A stretch of 64,000 bases of DNA from Anaerolineaceae bacterium (GCA_028714615.1 JAQTMA010000003.1:1-64000), one strand, 5' to 3'. Positions 18,048 to 27,357 are shown, counted from the first letter of the stretch. The notes: generated from the letters alone by a model not told the origin. Numbers and translations are program-made.

Positions 18048-18884
18048 TTAGATGCGATAAGCGAATTCATCTGATTTTTTCGAAAATATGTACCAACCAA
18101 AAATAAGAGCAGCCAAGGAGATGAGGAGCGCTGGCAAGAACTCCTCAAGGGTTGGCAGGCGACCATCGTAAAGCAAGAGGCGATACAGCTTCACAAGATA
18201 ATAGATTGGGTTGAGATGGGTCAACCAAAATCGATATTGATCCGGCAGGAATGATTCTGGATAGATGATCGGAGTCAGGTACATCCAAGCAGTCAACACA
18301 ATTTGATACATTTCTGCCACATCGGGGAAGTAGGCAGCGATTGTGGAGATAATTAGACCTAATCCAAGGGAAAAACCAGCCAAAAGCAACATCGGGATCG
18401 GCAGGGCAAGAATCGTCAACCGAATGGGGACGCGGGTGATGACCATGACAACGATCAGGGGAATGATCCCTAAAACCAGGTTGATCAGCCCCGTTGCAAT
18501 TGCCGCCAAAGCAAAAGAAGTGCGTGGAATATAGATCCTGTGAAGAAGGCCTCCGCCCCATACCAAATTGACCATCGCGGCTGTGGTTGTTTGCGAGAAG
18601 AAATTCCAAGCCATCAACCCGCTCAAGGCATAAGCTGGATAACCATAAATCGTACCAGCTCTGAAGATATGGGAGAACGCTAGCGTGAGCACCAGCATCA
18701 TGCCCAGTGGGTTAAGCATTGTCCAGAAAACACCCAGGAAGGATCGTTTATACCGGGTAAGAATATCACGCCTGGCAAGCTGCATTACCAGGTTGCGGTA
18801 ATTAAATACTTCTCGCAGCTCTTCGAGAGCAGGCGAGACACGCTGGGCGCTATCATAGATGGGAGGCGTGACTGTATTGGCCAT
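18048..18884 (-). CDS. wzm: ABC transporter permease of a polysaccharide exporter (Wzm/TagG type)
   Basis: A 278-residue ABC-2 permease with an amphipathic N-terminal region (LARRDILTRYKRSFLG), six hydrophobic segments, and the conserved TPIIYP and HLNPIYYLV motifs near the C-terminus. With the adjacent Wzt it forms the inner-membrane channel that moves undecaprenyl-PP-linked polysaccharide outward. The gene lies 54 nt downstream of the rfbD stop... that is, it precedes rfbD on the map and is read toward Wzt. It starts at the ATG of MANTVTPPIY. Confidence 0.92.
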   Translation of the reverse strand: MANTVTPPIYDSAQRVSPALEELREVFNYRNLVMQLARRDILTRYKRSFLGVFWTMLNPLGMMLVLTLAFSHIFRAGTIYGYPAYALSGLMAWNFFSQTTTAAMVNLVWGGGLLHRIYIPRTSFALAAIATGLINLVLGIIPLIVVMVITRVPIRLTILALPIPMLLLAGFSLGLGLIISTIAAYFPDVAEMYQIVLTAWMYLTPIIYPESFLPDQYRFWLTHLNPIYYLVKLYRLLLYDGRLPTLEEFLPALLISLAALIFGWYIFSKKSDEFAYRI

Positions 18885-18938
18885 TATTGTGCTTGTCTCA
18901 AAATATCCGTCCAGTATTATATCCTGTTCACGCGGGGG

Positions 18939-19823
18939 TCACCCAGACTGTATCGCCAGCCATAAGGCGGCTTGCCAGTTCGGTAAACTGACACCAAACC
19001 GTTTCGCGAATTTGCTGCAGTCCAATCCCGTGAACAATGGACGCTGCGCTGGAGTGGGGAACTCGGCTGAGAGCGCGGGCAAGATCTCACGCGTGAGCTG
19101 AGTTTCTGGGTGGGGATCGAACTTCAGAATGGCCCTCGCCCAATCGTACCGGCTGGCGCAGCCGGAGCCACCCAGGTGGTAGACCCCACGAGTCTCTTGC
19201 ATCCAGTTGGGAAGATCCGCCACCCCGCGCACCAGCGCCTGGGTTGTCACTTCAGCCAACATGCGCGCCCAGGTGGGGCTGCCCACCTGATCGGTGACCA
19301 TGCGCAGCACAAGCTGAGTTCGGCTCCATTGCAACACTTTGGTCACGAAACTGTCACGTCGGGTGGTGTAGACCCAACTGGTTCGCAGGACCCAATAAGC
19401 TCCGCCAGCTTGTTCCACCGCTCGTTCACCATCCAACTTCGTCTGGCCGTATAGGTTGACCGGATAGGGCAGGTCCTCTTCTGTGTAGGGGCTGCCTTTC
19501 TCTCCATCGAAGACGTAGTCGGTGGAATAATGGATGAAACCAGCACCCATCTCACGCGCAGCTTTTGCCAGTACACCAGGGGCGGCAGCATTAATCAACT
19601 GCGCAGTCTCGATCTCGTCCTCGGCTTTATCCACTGCGGTATAAGCAACTGCATTAATCACTACGTCGGGGTGGTGATCCCGCACGACCGCATGTAAACT
19701 GTCCGGGTGAGTAAAATCCACATCCGGGTAATCTATTACGGAGATCTCTCCCAGAGGCGCTAGAGTGCGCTGCAACTCCCAACCCAGTTGACCGATTTTG
19801 CCAAATAATAAGATGCGAGTCAA
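18939..19823 (-). CDS. rfbD: dTDP-4-dehydrorhamnose reductase
   Basis: About 294 residues, an extended SDR that reduces dTDP-4-keto-L-rhamnose to dTDP-L-rhamnose with NAD(P)H. It shows the nucleotide motif LLFGKIGQLGWEL at the N-terminus, YSTDYVFDG and the catalytic YGQTK. The frame is open further upstream, but the family begins with this first beta strand. A TTG at 19823 with AGG 5 nt upstream (or the GTG at 19829) is the likely start, about 7 nt after the rfbA stop. It is the last gene of the rhamnose set. The length matches the family. Confidence 0.93.
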   Translation of the reverse strand: MTRILLFGKIGQLGWELQRTLAPLGEISVIDYPDVDFTHPDSLHAVVRDHHPDVVINAVAYTAVDKAEDEIETAQLINAAAPGVLAKAAREMGAGFIHYSTDYVFDGEKGSPYTEEDLPYPVNLYGQTKLDGERAVEQAGGAYWVLRTSWVYTTRRDSFVTKVLQWSRTQLVLRMVTDQVGSPTWARMLAEVTTQALVRGVADLPNWMQETRGVYHLGGSGCASRYDWARAILKFDPHPETQLTREILPALSAEFPTPAQRPLFTGLDCSKFAKRFGVSLPNWQAALWLAIQSG

Positions 19824-19830
19824 AGACACC

Positions 19831-20712
19831 TCATGACCGTGAACATTCCTCATCAATGATGCGCAATAGATATTCGCCATACCCATTGCAAGCCATCAAT
19901 TCAGCCTGTTTCCGCAATCCATCCGCGCTGATGTATCCGAGACGGTAGGCAATTTCTTCCGGACAGGAAATCATCAAGCCTTGACGTTCTTCCACGGCCT
20001 GGACGAAATTGGCTGCTTGCAGCAGAGACTCGTGGGTGCCAGCATCCAACCAGGCTACGCCTCGTCCCAACTCCTGCACCTGCAGTTGACCCCGCTCCAG
20101 ATAAACGCGGTTCAAATCGGTAATCTCCAGCTCGCCCCGCGCCGAGGGCTCCAGATTGGCGGCGATTTCACTGACCTGATGGTCGTAGAAATATACGCCT
20201 GGGATGGCAAAGTTCGAACGCGGCTCGGCAGGCTTTTCCTCGATGCTGATGGCATTCCCCTCACCATCGAACTCCACCACACCGTAGCGCTGGGGGTCCC
20301 GCACCGGATAGGCAAAGATGACTGCGCCTTGCTTGATCTTGGCAGCCGCTTGGAGCAGAGCCGGCAGCCCATGCCCGTAGAAGATATTATCACCCAGGAT
20401 CAGGGCTGCAGGCTGACCGGCAATGAAACGCCGCCCGACTCGGAATGCGTCAGCCAGACCGCGCGGTTCGGCCTGCTCGGCATACTCGAAACACAACCCC
20501 CACTGGTCACCGCTGCCCAACAGCCGGCGGAAAATGGGCAGGTCCTCCGGGGTGCTGATCACCTGGATTTCGCGGATGCCCGCCAGCATGAGCATCGAAA
20601 GCGGGTAATAGATCATAGGTTTGTCGTATACCGGTAACAACTGCTTGCTGACGCCCATGGTGAGCGGGTACAGGCGCGTGCCCTTGCCTCCAGCCAGAAT
20701 GATGCCTTTCAT
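19831..20712 (-). CDS. rfbA: Glucose-1-phosphate thymidylyltransferase
   Basis: A 293-residue nucleotidyltransferase converting glucose-1-phosphate and dTTP to dTDP-glucose, the first step of dTDP-rhamnose synthesis. It has the signature [28 protein letters not shown] and GDNIFYGHG. The length is normal for RmlA. The ATG overlaps the rfbB stop as ATGA, so translation is coupled to rfbB; this matters because rfbB has an internal stop. Confidence 0.96.
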   Translation of the reverse strand: MKGIILAGGKGTRLYPLTMGVSKQLLPVYDKPMIYYPLSMLMLAGIREIQVISTPEDLPIFRRLLGSGDQWGLCFEYAEQAEPRGLADAFRVGRRFIAGQPAALILGDNIFYGHGLPALLQAAAKIKQGAVIFAYPVRDPQRYGVVEFDGEGNAISIEEKPAEPRSNFAIPGVYFYDHQVSEIAANLEPSARGELEITDLNRVYLERGQLQVQELGRGVAWLDAGTHESLLQAANFVQAVEERQGLMISCPEEIAYRLGYISADGLRKQAELMACNGYGEYLLRIIDEECSRS

Positions 20713-21809
20713 TTTGCCTCCCCTCGCAAGGAGCCCTCGCGGGTTGTGTAGTTTTTATCCACCCAGCCTTGATAATCGGAGCGCTGGCTGATGGCGCCCA
20801 CCCAATGTGGATGATTCAGCATCCACTCGACCGTCTTGCGCAGCCCGGTTTGCAGCGATTCGCGCGGTTCCCAACCCAATTCTTCCCCGATCCGGTCGAT
20901 ATTCATGTCGTAGCGCCGGTCGTGCCCTGGCCGGTCGGTGACAAACTGTACCAGGCTCTCGTGCGGCTGATATGGGGAATTGGGGACGAGCTCATCCAAC
21001 ACCTGGCAGATGGCGTGGATGATCTCCAGGTTGGTCGGCTGGTTGTCACCGCCCACATTGTAGGTTTCGCCCGGCTTACCTTGTATGATCACCCGGTGGA
21101 TGGCTTCACAATGGTCTTTGACGTACAGCCAGTCGCGGATCTGCTTGCCATCCCCATAAACGGGCAACGGGCGGCCATTGAGAGCGTTCAGGATCATCAG
21201 GGGGATGAGCTTCTCCGGGAACTGGTACGGGCCGTAATTGTTGGAACAATTGGTGATCGAAACGGGAAGGCCATAGGTGTGGAAATAAGCCCGCACCAGA
21301 TGATCGCTGGAGGCCTTGGAGGCGGCGTAGGGCGAACGGGGCGCATAGGGAGTGGTCTCGGTGAAAGCCGGGTCGGTGGGGCTGAGCTAGCCGAAGACCT
21401 CGTCGGTGGACACATGATGGAAGCGAGCCTGCCCGACCGGGACGAGCTTCTGCGCCAGCCAGGCTTGACGAGCTGCTTCCAGCAAGGTGAACGTGCCGAT
21501 GATGTTGGTCTGGACGAACTGCCCGGGGCCGAGGATCGAGCGGTCCACATGGGATTCTGCAGCGAAATGCACCACCGTGTCGATGGAGTAGCGCAGGAAG
21601 ATATCTTCCACCAACGGGCGGTCGGTGATGTCGCCATGGACGAAGGTATGGCGGTCTGCATCTGGAAGGTCTTTCAAATTTACCAGGCTGCCCGCATAGG
21701 TTAGCGCGTCCAGGTTGATGATTTGGACATTCGGTTCCGCTTGGAGTAAGAAGCGCACGAAGTTCGACCCGATAAAGCCTGCCCCGCCTGTTACCAGCAC
21801 ATTTTTCAT
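20709..21809 (-). pseudogene. rfbB: dTDP-glucose 4,6-dehydratase interrupted by an in-frame amber codon
   Basis: Read through, this is a 366-residue RmlB. It has TGGAGFIGSN at the N-terminus, the active-site STDEVFG, then [12 protein letters not shown] with the catalytic Tyr and Lys. Codon 141 (minus-strand TAG at 21389-21387), directly after VFG, stops the frame; both halves are in the same frame with no other lesion. Homologues usually have a Ser or similar residue there (family recall), so one base change from TCG would explain it. The stop separates the TDE motif from the YxxxK motif, so neither fragment could be active alone. SD AAGGAG stands 5 nt before the ATG. It may be a true null mutation, a sequencing error, or a read-through codon. 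Confidence 0.9.
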
Positions 21810-21829
21810 AACATCTCCTTAAGAAATGC

Positions 21830-21860
21830 AACCACGGATTACACGGATATCACGGATTTT
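21830..21860. repeat. Left arm of 31-bp inverted repeat
   Basis: It is composed of three near-copies of a CACGGATT-type unit spaced 10 bp apart. It matches the reverse complement of the right arm at 28 of 31 positions (mismatches only at arm positions 12, 20 and 21). It lies 20 nt upstream of the rfbB start codon and 8 nt beyond the stop of the GxxExxY gene. Confidence 0.9.
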
Positions 21861-21868
21861 TAGAAAGA

Positions 21869-22246
21869 TCATACGATCCTGCGAATATGTTGTAGCGATT
21901 GGGAACCAAAATTGATTAACAAACCGACTTTAATGCCTGTCAGCTTCAGATAATTGATCAGTTGCGCTTCGTCGGCATCTGTAAGAGTTTTTATCGCTTT
22001 GAGCTCGACAACAACTTTATCATCAACAACCATATCAGCGATGTAATTACCGACGGATGTCCCTTTATAACATATTGGAAGAGGCACCTGTTGTAGGAAT
22101 TCAATTTCGCGTATGGAGAATTCCCTGGCTAATGAAGCTTGATACACCGATTCGAGAAATCCAGGACCAAGGATTTTGTGAACCTCAATGGCTGCCCCAA
22201 TAATTTGATAGGTTAATTCTCGATGAAGAAGCGCAGGGTTCTGCAT
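21869..22246 (-). CDS. GxxExxY family protein (possible PD-(D/E)xK nuclease-like fold)
   Basis: A 125-residue protein with the family motif at residues 29-35 (G29, E32, Y35). Asp71 and the ELK motif at 81-83 form a D...ExK pattern like that of PD-(D/E)xK nucleases. The C-terminal part has AQLINYLKLT and VGLLINFG, also typical of the family (TIGR04256-type). Function is not established. It sits alone between inverted repeats inside the rhamnose operon, so it is probably cargo of a mobile unit and not part of sugar metabolism. Length is normal. ATG start. Confidence 0.85.
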   Translation of the reverse strand: MQNPALLHRELTYQIIGAAIEVHKILGPGFLESVYQASLAREFSIREIEFLQQVPLPICYKGTSVGNYIADMVVDDKVVVELKAIKTLTDADEAQLINYLKLTGIKVGLLINFGSQSLQHIRRIV

Positions 22247-22255
22247 GGAGTACTT

Positions 22256-22286
22256 AAAATCCGTGTAATCCGTGAAATCCGTGGTT
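22256..22286. repeat. Right arm of 31-bp inverted repeat
   Basis: Reverse complement of the left arm with 28 of 31 matches and the same 10-bp-spaced ACGGATT-type units. It starts 10 nt upstream of the GxxExxY start codon and ends 9 nt after the rfbC stop region, so it would form part of the rfbC 3' untranslated sequence. Confidence 0.9.
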
Positions 22287-22294
22287 AAAAGGTT

Positions 22295-22840
22295 TTAATA
22301 GAGCTCAATGGCAGAAAACATCTGACCCTGTGCATCCTTCGCCGAGAGCTGGGGTTGAGTCCCAGGCAAAATGGGCCAGGCCACACCCACCTGAGGATCG
22401 TTCCACAGCAGGCTGCGCTCCCACTCGGGGGCGTAGTAATCGCTGGCTTTATATACGACTTCGGCCCATTCAGAGAGCACGTAGAACCCGTGGGCGAAGC
22501 CAACCGGAACCCATAACTGGCGTTTGTTCTCCGCGGAGAGCCGCACGCCATACCATTGTCCACAGGTGGGCGAGCTGCGCCGGATGTCTACAGCCACGTC
22601 GAACACCTCGCCGGCGATCACGCGCACCAGCTTCCCCTGCGGCTGGCGGATCTGGTAATGCAGCCCGCGCAGGATACCCCTGCTGGAGCCGGAGTGGTTA
22701 TCCTGGACAAAGTGATTGGGGATGCCTGCCTGGGTGAATAGGTCGGCGCGGTAGGTTTCCATGAAGAAGCCACGTTGGTCGCCGAAGACCTTGGGTTCGA
22801 TGAGGAGAACGCCGGGGAGGGAGGTGGGAAGGAGATTCAT
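22295..22840 (-). CDS. rfbC: dTDP-4-dehydrorhamnose 3,5-epimerase
   Basis: A 181-residue cupin-fold epimerase that inverts C3 and C5 of dTDP-4-keto-6-deoxyglucose. It has EPKVFGDQRGFFMETY, the catalytic His in RGLHYQ, WVPVGFAHGF and ASDYYAPEWER, all hallmarks of RmlC. Normal length. It is upstream of rfbB, with the GxxExxY unit inserted between. The ATG start is at MNLLPTSLPG. Confidence 0.96.
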   Translation of the reverse strand: MNLLPTSLPGVLLIEPKVFGDQRGFFMETYRADLFTQAGIPNHFVQDNHSGSSRGILRGLHYQIRQPQGKLVRVIAGEVFDVAVDIRRSSPTCGQWYGVRLSAENKRQLWVPVGFAHGFYVLSEWAEVVYKASDYYAPEWERSLLWNDPQVGVAWPILPGTQPQLSAKDAQGQMFSAIELY

Positions 22841-22873
22841 GGGTGGGACCTATAAGGGGGGATCCTATTCAAT

Positions 22874-23860
22874 TCAACTACGCTTGTTGTTTTGTAAGCG
22901 GATCAAGTCAGCATCTACCATCATCTCGACCAATTCACAAAACGACACGCTCGGTTTCCAATTTAATTCGATCCTTGCTTTCGATGGATCACCTACCAAG
23001 GGGACAGCCTCTGCAGGACGGAAAAAGCGTTCATCCACCACAACATGATCGCAAAATTCCAATCCTAAATGCGAGAACGCCGTGATGCAAAACTCTCGCA
23101 CGGAGTGCGCCTCACCGGTCGCGATGACATAATCTCCGGGTTGGTCTTTCTGGAGGATCAGCCACATCGCTTTAATGTAATCCCCTGCAAAGCCCCAATC
23201 GCGAACGGCATCTAAGTTACCCAAATTAATTTTCTTGGATAATCCCAGCTTGATTTGGGCTGCCCCATACGATATTTTCCGGGTAACGAACTCGTATCCT
23301 CGACGCGGCGACTCATGATTGTAGAGGATGCCATTACAAGCAAACATGCCATAGTTTTCACGGTAATTACTGGTTAAATAAAACCCGGTGGCTTTGGTGA
23401 TCCCGTAGGCGGAACGGGGATGAAAAGCAGTATTCTCGTTTTGAGGTGATTCGGTCGCCCGGCCAAATAGTTCCGAAGAGCCGGCGAAATAAAACCTGCA
23501 ACCCGGGGCTACTTCCTTAAGGACAGAAAGCACATTATGGGTCCCGGTAACATTGGTATTGAATATGGCGAACTCATCGTCGAAAGAATAGGAGACAAAG
23601 GATTGTGCTGCCAGGTGATAGCATTCATCCGGTTTGATTCGCTCGACGATCCTGAACATGGACGGATAAGACTCGATGGATGCCGGGTGCAATTGCAAGT
23701 CAGCCACGATGCCAGACAGCCTCCAGAGGGCTCGATCCGGATCCTCCAGCTCATTTCGAAGGACCAGGCCGTGGACTTCATAGCCTTTCGAGAGCAGTAA
23801 CTCGGCCAGATAAGATCCATCCTGGCCTGATATTCCCGTAATCAATGCTTTTTTCGCCAT
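22874..23860 (-). CDS. gmd: GDP-mannose 4,6-dehydratase
   Basis: A 328-residue extended SDR. It has the NADP-binding TGISGQDGSYLAELLLSKG, GSSELFG, the catalytic YGITK, and the RRGYEFVTRKI segment specific to GMD. It makes GDP-4-keto-6-deoxymannose, a precursor of GDP-rhamnose, GDP-fucose and perosamine. No clear GMER, Rmd or Per partner is seen next to it, so the end product is open. It lies 33 nt upstream of rfbC and 33 nt downstream of a membrane-protein gene. Confidence 0.94.
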   Translation of the reverse strand: MAKKALITGISGQDGSYLAELLLSKGYEVHGLVLRNELEDPDRALWRLSGIVADLQLHPASIESYPSMFRIVERIKPDECYHLAAQSFVSYSFDDEFAIFNTNVTGTHNVLSVLKEVAPGCRFYFAGSSELFGRATESPQNENTAFHPRSAYGITKATGFYLTSNYRENYGMFACNGILYNHESPRRGYEFVTRKISYGAAQIKLGLSKKINLGNLDAVRDWGFAGDYIKAMWLILQKDQPGDYVIATGEAHSVREFCITAFSHLGLEFCDHVVVDERFFRPAEAVPLVGDPSKARIELNWKPSVSFCELVEMMVDADLIRLQNNKRS

Positions 23861-23893
23861 ATCATTTATCTCTTTCTTGAGCCGGTGCTGAAG

Positions 23894-25789
23894 TCAATAC
23901 TTGGATATCGAAAGGATTGACCAAATACTTACTGCAATCAATAGGACTGGGAAAAGGCACACAAAGATTTGTTCGAAAATTCTTATTTTCCTAGTTAGCA
24001 GGTTCGGTATAACGAACCAACCAACCACGAAGAATACTGCAGTTGGAAAGATCACAGGGTAGAAATACCGTGCCGTTGGCGTAAAGGTGTAATTGAACCA
24101 GTTGCCTCCGGTCCGTTGTGAGGTCACTACCAGTTGAATGAAGGATAATATACCTTGAAAAAAAACGGAAGTCCAGGGAATACTCTTTCGATAGAGGAAC
24201 AACGCGCATAAATTGCCAAGCAACGCGATTCCCGTAAATGCAACGAATACCCGGTATGGACGGTTCCCTACCAAGGGTACTTGTCCCCAGCTAAACTTTG
24301 CCCAGTATGTGCGAAATATTTGCGAAAGCGTAGTAGGATAATAATTTCCTGTAGATTTGAGATCGAGGATCGACCACAACGAAGAGATAGAATAATTGAA
24401 CTTATTATCCATAAACTGGCCGACTCGGTTTCTAAATATCGGCCACCATTTTTCTCCTGAGCCGTTCGAAAAGCTATTCGTAAACGGTTTTGAATCCCAC
24501 ACACCGCTTATAGCATATCCATTATCAAATTTCGGAACTGTCTGATGGGAATACCCGCCCTTGGCTAGGACGAACCCGTCCCAATAAAACTTGATTGACC
24601 TATCGGTGGAAGAAGACAGCACATTTAACTGGCCTAAACCATTCTTTACTGGTATCTGAACTGCATAAGAAAAAAAGGTTGGGGTCGTAGATAAGGTTAT
24701 TGGGTTTGAAGGGGTTAATGCCTCTCCACCAATGCTCAAAATTGGGGGATGGATTTCGGCTGCTTTGTTCGCCCAGGCCCAGAAGCCAACGGTTGCCTCA
24801 TGCCCTGACAACTCCTTGACTGAATCCTCATTAACCATAAGGGAGAAGCCGTCACTGATTGTGGGTTGATTTGGTGACTCAAATATGGCATTTCCAACCG
24901 GCGCATGATCGACTCGTTCCCTCAAAGGCAGATTCGCGTTCCTGGCGGCGTAAACATTGGCTGGCAAAGTGGTATTCCACGAAAATGCTAAGATCAGGAT
25001 CAGACCTGATAGAAGGACAGCAGCCAACCAGACGAACCTGCGGTGTTTTGGGAACAGACCCAGCATGATTGCTAACAGGGAGAATGGAACTGCGAGCCAC
25101 GCAGTAGATTTGGTGAACGCGCAAATAAGGATGGAAGCAACCAACAAGCTCAAGTTTTTAAGATTTAATCCACGATGGATCACCCTTGTGCTAGCCCAAA
25201 TAAAAATGGTAAAAAAAGCGATCGCTGCCACGTCATTATTAACAGCAGTCATTAGATCAACAAAACCGGGTAGACAGGCCATAAATAGCGGAACCATCCA
25301 CCGCAAGGGATGATCTTCCTTGAATAATTCTTTGCTGGTTTGCAGGCTGACCCAGATGGTTATTATGAAAAATAGGACCGAAACCAGGCGAACCGTATAC
25401 AACTGGAAGGTAATATCGGTGTATTTAAATAGGCGCAAAGGCAGAGAGGCAATAAAATAATAAACAGGTACATCGCCTACCTGGGAGTAACCGATATCGA
25501 TTGGTTGATCGATTGACAACAGGTTTGGCTTTCCCCCAATCTTCCGATAAAAATCGAATTCGACCATTGACGCAGCCACTTCACGCCGCATGGATTGATC
25601 ATAAATCCCTGGTTTTGGCCAACCTAGTTGATTGGCAGCTAACCAGGCATATTCAAAATGACCAGGCTCATCGTAATGCTGCCAGGGTGGCTCAATAAAT
25701 ACATAAATCACCCCCTGAACAAGAGCGACGATCAAAATAACGAGAGTCAGGGGGTGAATAATTTTTGAGCTGATCCGGGCACGATTCAA
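23894..25789 (-). CDS. Polytopic membrane protein (DUF2142-like, possible GT-C)
   Basis: A 631-residue protein with TM segments at about 13-31, 110-160, 175-270 and 500-625, plus a large extracytoplasmic loop (about 275-490). The N-terminal loop motif PPWQHYDEPGHFEYA, with acidic residues just after TM1, is typical of DUF2142 membrane proteins and places it near GT-C transferases. It may add a side-chain sugar outside the membrane; this is inferred. It starts at an ATG 1 nt after the sugar-phosphate transferase stop. Confidence 0.65.
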   Translation of the reverse strand: MNRARISSKIIHPLTLVILIVALVQGVIYVFIEPPWQHYDEPGHFEYAWLAANQLGWPKPGIYDQSMRREVAASMVEFDFYRKIGGKPNLLSIDQPIDIGYSQVGDVPVYYFIASLPLRLFKYTDITFQLYTVRLVSVLFFIITIWVSLQTSKELFKEDHPLRWMVPLFMACLPGFVDLMTAVNNDVAAIAFFTIFIWASTRVIHRGLNLKNLSLLVASILICAFTKSTAWLAVPFSLLAIMLGLFPKHRRFVWLAAVLLSGLILILAFSWNTTLPANVYAARNANLPLRERVDHAPVGNAIFESPNQPTISDGFSLMVNEDSVKELSGHEATVGFWAWANKAAEIHPPILSIGGEALTPSNPITLSTTPTFFSYAVQIPVKNGLGQLNVLSSSTDRSIKFYWDGFVLAKGGYSHQTVPKFDNGYAISGVWDSKPFTNSFSNGSGEKWWPIFRNRVGQFMDNKFNYSISSLWSILDLKSTGNYYPTTLSQIFRTYWAKFSWGQVPLVGNRPYRVFVAFTGIALLGNLCALFLYRKSIPWTSVFFQGILSFIQLVVTSQRTGGNWFNYTFTPTARYFYPVIFPTAVFFVVGWFVIPNLLTRKIRIFEQIFVCLFPVLLIAVSIWSILSISKY

Positions 25790-25790
25790 A

Positions 25791-27206
25791 CTAATAAGCT
25801 CCCTTTCGATTGATGACCGCTCCTACCGTCTTTACCAGTATCCAAATGTCCAGCCAAAAAGAATAATGTTGGATATAGTATAAGTCGTCCTCGGTGTTCT
25901 GATACATGGGCTTGTCGCTACGTCCATTCACCTGCCACCACCCGGTGATCCCTTGAGGAACGGTAAACCGCTTCCTTTGCCAGGGTTCATAGCACTCGAC
26001 CATGTATGGTAATTCTGGCCGCGGACCGACAATGCTCATATCCCCATTCAACACATTAAATATCTGGGGAAGTTCATCCAGACTCAGGTTCCGAATAAAG
26101 CGCCCTACTCTGGTTATCCGTGGGTCTTGTATCGATTTATTTTGGATAATATTCCCTTGCGCATCTCTCTTTTCGATGAGATGACGCATTGATTCAGCTT
26201 CTGTAATCATCGAACGGAACTTATACATGCCGAACATGCAGCCGTTTTCCCCAACACGTTTCTGCTTGAAGATGATCGGGCCAGGACTATCCAAGCGAAT
26301 CGCAAGAGCGATGATCGCCATAGGAGGCAGGACAAAGGGTATCAAGAATATCGATATACATATATCGAATATCCGTTTGATCAATCGTTGATAGTCGCTC
26401 AATGAGGGAGCTCTAAGATCGATTAAAGGCATTCCAGCGAATTCTTCAACACTTGCACGACTCAACACCAAAGTAAAGTAGTCGGGGATTACCCAGATTT
26501 TGATTGGCAAATCTGACAACGCACTGACTAGTTGGTTTGTCCGCTCATATGCCCGTCGCGGTAGTGCTAATACGACGTCATCAATATGATCCTTTATGAT
26601 GACTGAGCGCGCATCATCTACCTTCCCAAGAATATCAGGATGCAGTTCTTTTTTTTCGAGATTATCATCCAGATATCCCACCAATTGCAATCCAAGCTCT
26701 TTCTGTTCATCTAAATGTTTTTCGATGACAGTTCCTACTGGCCCATGACCAATAATCAGTACCTTACGCTGTTGTATTGATTTAAGCCAACCGACTCTAA
26801 ATGAAAGACGATATGCAAGACGATAACTTACAAGTAGTAGATAAGCAAGAGCGACAAAAAATAGGTATAGCGCTCGGGAAATGTCGCGATAGGTCAGGTA
26901 AAGCAAACCTGCGAGGGCAACTCCCGCCAGTAATGAACCGAAAGTTAGACTGGTCAATTCATCAATGGCTCGAAAATTTCGCCTTGTATCATAAACAGAA
27001 AACAACACCAGAATGAGCATCCAACTTATGGAAAAGGTGGGATATAGGCTAGACGGGATGTTAAATGGACCTTTGAAATCAACTGCAAAGGGAAGGAAAC
27101 TGAGTAGAGGCCGGACCAAAATTGCCAATCCTAGGGCTATGGCGACTAATAAGCAATCGAAAAACATGGAAAAAATTGCAAAATCTATCGAGAATCGGCG
27201 TAGCAT
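25791..27206 (-). CDS. Initiating polyprenyl-phosphate sugar-1-phosphate transferase (WbaP/WcaJ family)
   Basis: A 471-residue protein with an N-terminal four-to-five TM region (about 10-125), a central CoA-binding-like Rossmann part containing IIGHGPVGTVI, and a C-terminal catalytic domain. The latter has the re-entrant helix KRIFDICISIFLIPF, the MYKFRSM motif, SLDELPQ and GDMSIVGPRPE. It starts repeat-unit synthesis by moving a hexose-1-phosphate to undecaprenyl phosphate. The ATG at 27206 has AGAGGTG upstream; the frame also allows a GTG three codons earlier. Sugar specificity cannot be read from sequence. Confidence 0.93.
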   Translation of the reverse strand: MLRRFSIDFAIFSMFFDCLLVAIALGLAILVRPLLSFLPFAVDFKGPFNIPSSLYPTFSISWMLILVLFSVYDTRRNFRAIDELTSLTFGSLLAGVALAGLLYLTYRDISRALYLFFVALAYLLLVSYRLAYRLSFRVGWLKSIQQRKVLIIGHGPVGTVIEKHLDEQKELGLQLVGYLDDNLEKKELHPDILGKVDDARSVIIKDHIDDVVLALPRRAYERTNQLVSALSDLPIKIWVIPDYFTLVLSRASVEEFAGMPLIDLRAPSLSDYQRLIKRIFDICISIFLIPFVLPPMAIIALAIRLDSPGPIIFKQKRVGENGCMFGMYKFRSMITEAESMRHLIEKRDAQGNIIQNKSIQDPRITRVGRFIRNLSLDELPQIFNVLNGDMSIVGPRPELPYMVECYEPWQRKRFTVPQGITGWWQVNGRSDKPMYQNTEDDLYYIQHYSFWLDIWILVKTVGAVINRKGAY

Positions 27207-27311
27207 GCTTCCCACCTCTCATAATTATAGATCGATCTACGGATATTCGCGTACTCGAAGAATTCTGGGACCCAAAACAAGTGAGAACCAATATCAGAAT
27301 TAAGTATCCAT

Positions 27312-27320
27312 ATTATAACA
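27312..27320 (-). promoter_or_regulatory. Extended -10 promoter upstream of the initiating transferase
   Basis: The minus-strand string TGTTATAAT is a perfect TGN-TATAAT extended -10. It lies in the 151-nt gap between the upstream GT4 stop and the transferase start, about 105 nt before the ATG. No convincing -35 is needed for this class or seen here. It could give the initiating transferase and the genes downstream a transcript independent of the 49.6-kb promoter. Confidence 0.5.
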
Positions 27321-27357
27321 ACATTACAAACACGAGATGCTCACCGGGGAGGGGTTA

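Larger units (their letters stand above)
21830..22286. mobile_element. Small inverted-repeat-bounded unit carrying a GxxExxY gene
   Basis: A 457-bp unit made of two 31-bp inverted arms and one gene. It is lodged between rfbC and rfbB, genes that are normally adjacent, and leaves both ends of those genes intact. No clear target-site duplication is seen at the outer edges and no transposase is encoded. I recall similar ACGGATT-rich arrays next to GxxExxY genes in other genomes, which suggests a dispersed element, but this could not be checked here. Confidence 0.6.

Noticed and set aside
20769..21704. Long plus-strand frame of 311 codons antisense to rfbB
   Set aside because: rfbB is unmistakable on the other strand. 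The antisense frame is a shadow of its GC-rich third positions and has no recognisable domain.
21830..22286. Possible CRISPR array from the repeated ACGGATT units
   Set aside because: Units are only about 7-8 bp with 2-3 bp between, arranged as inverted arms around a gene. No spacers and no cas genes.
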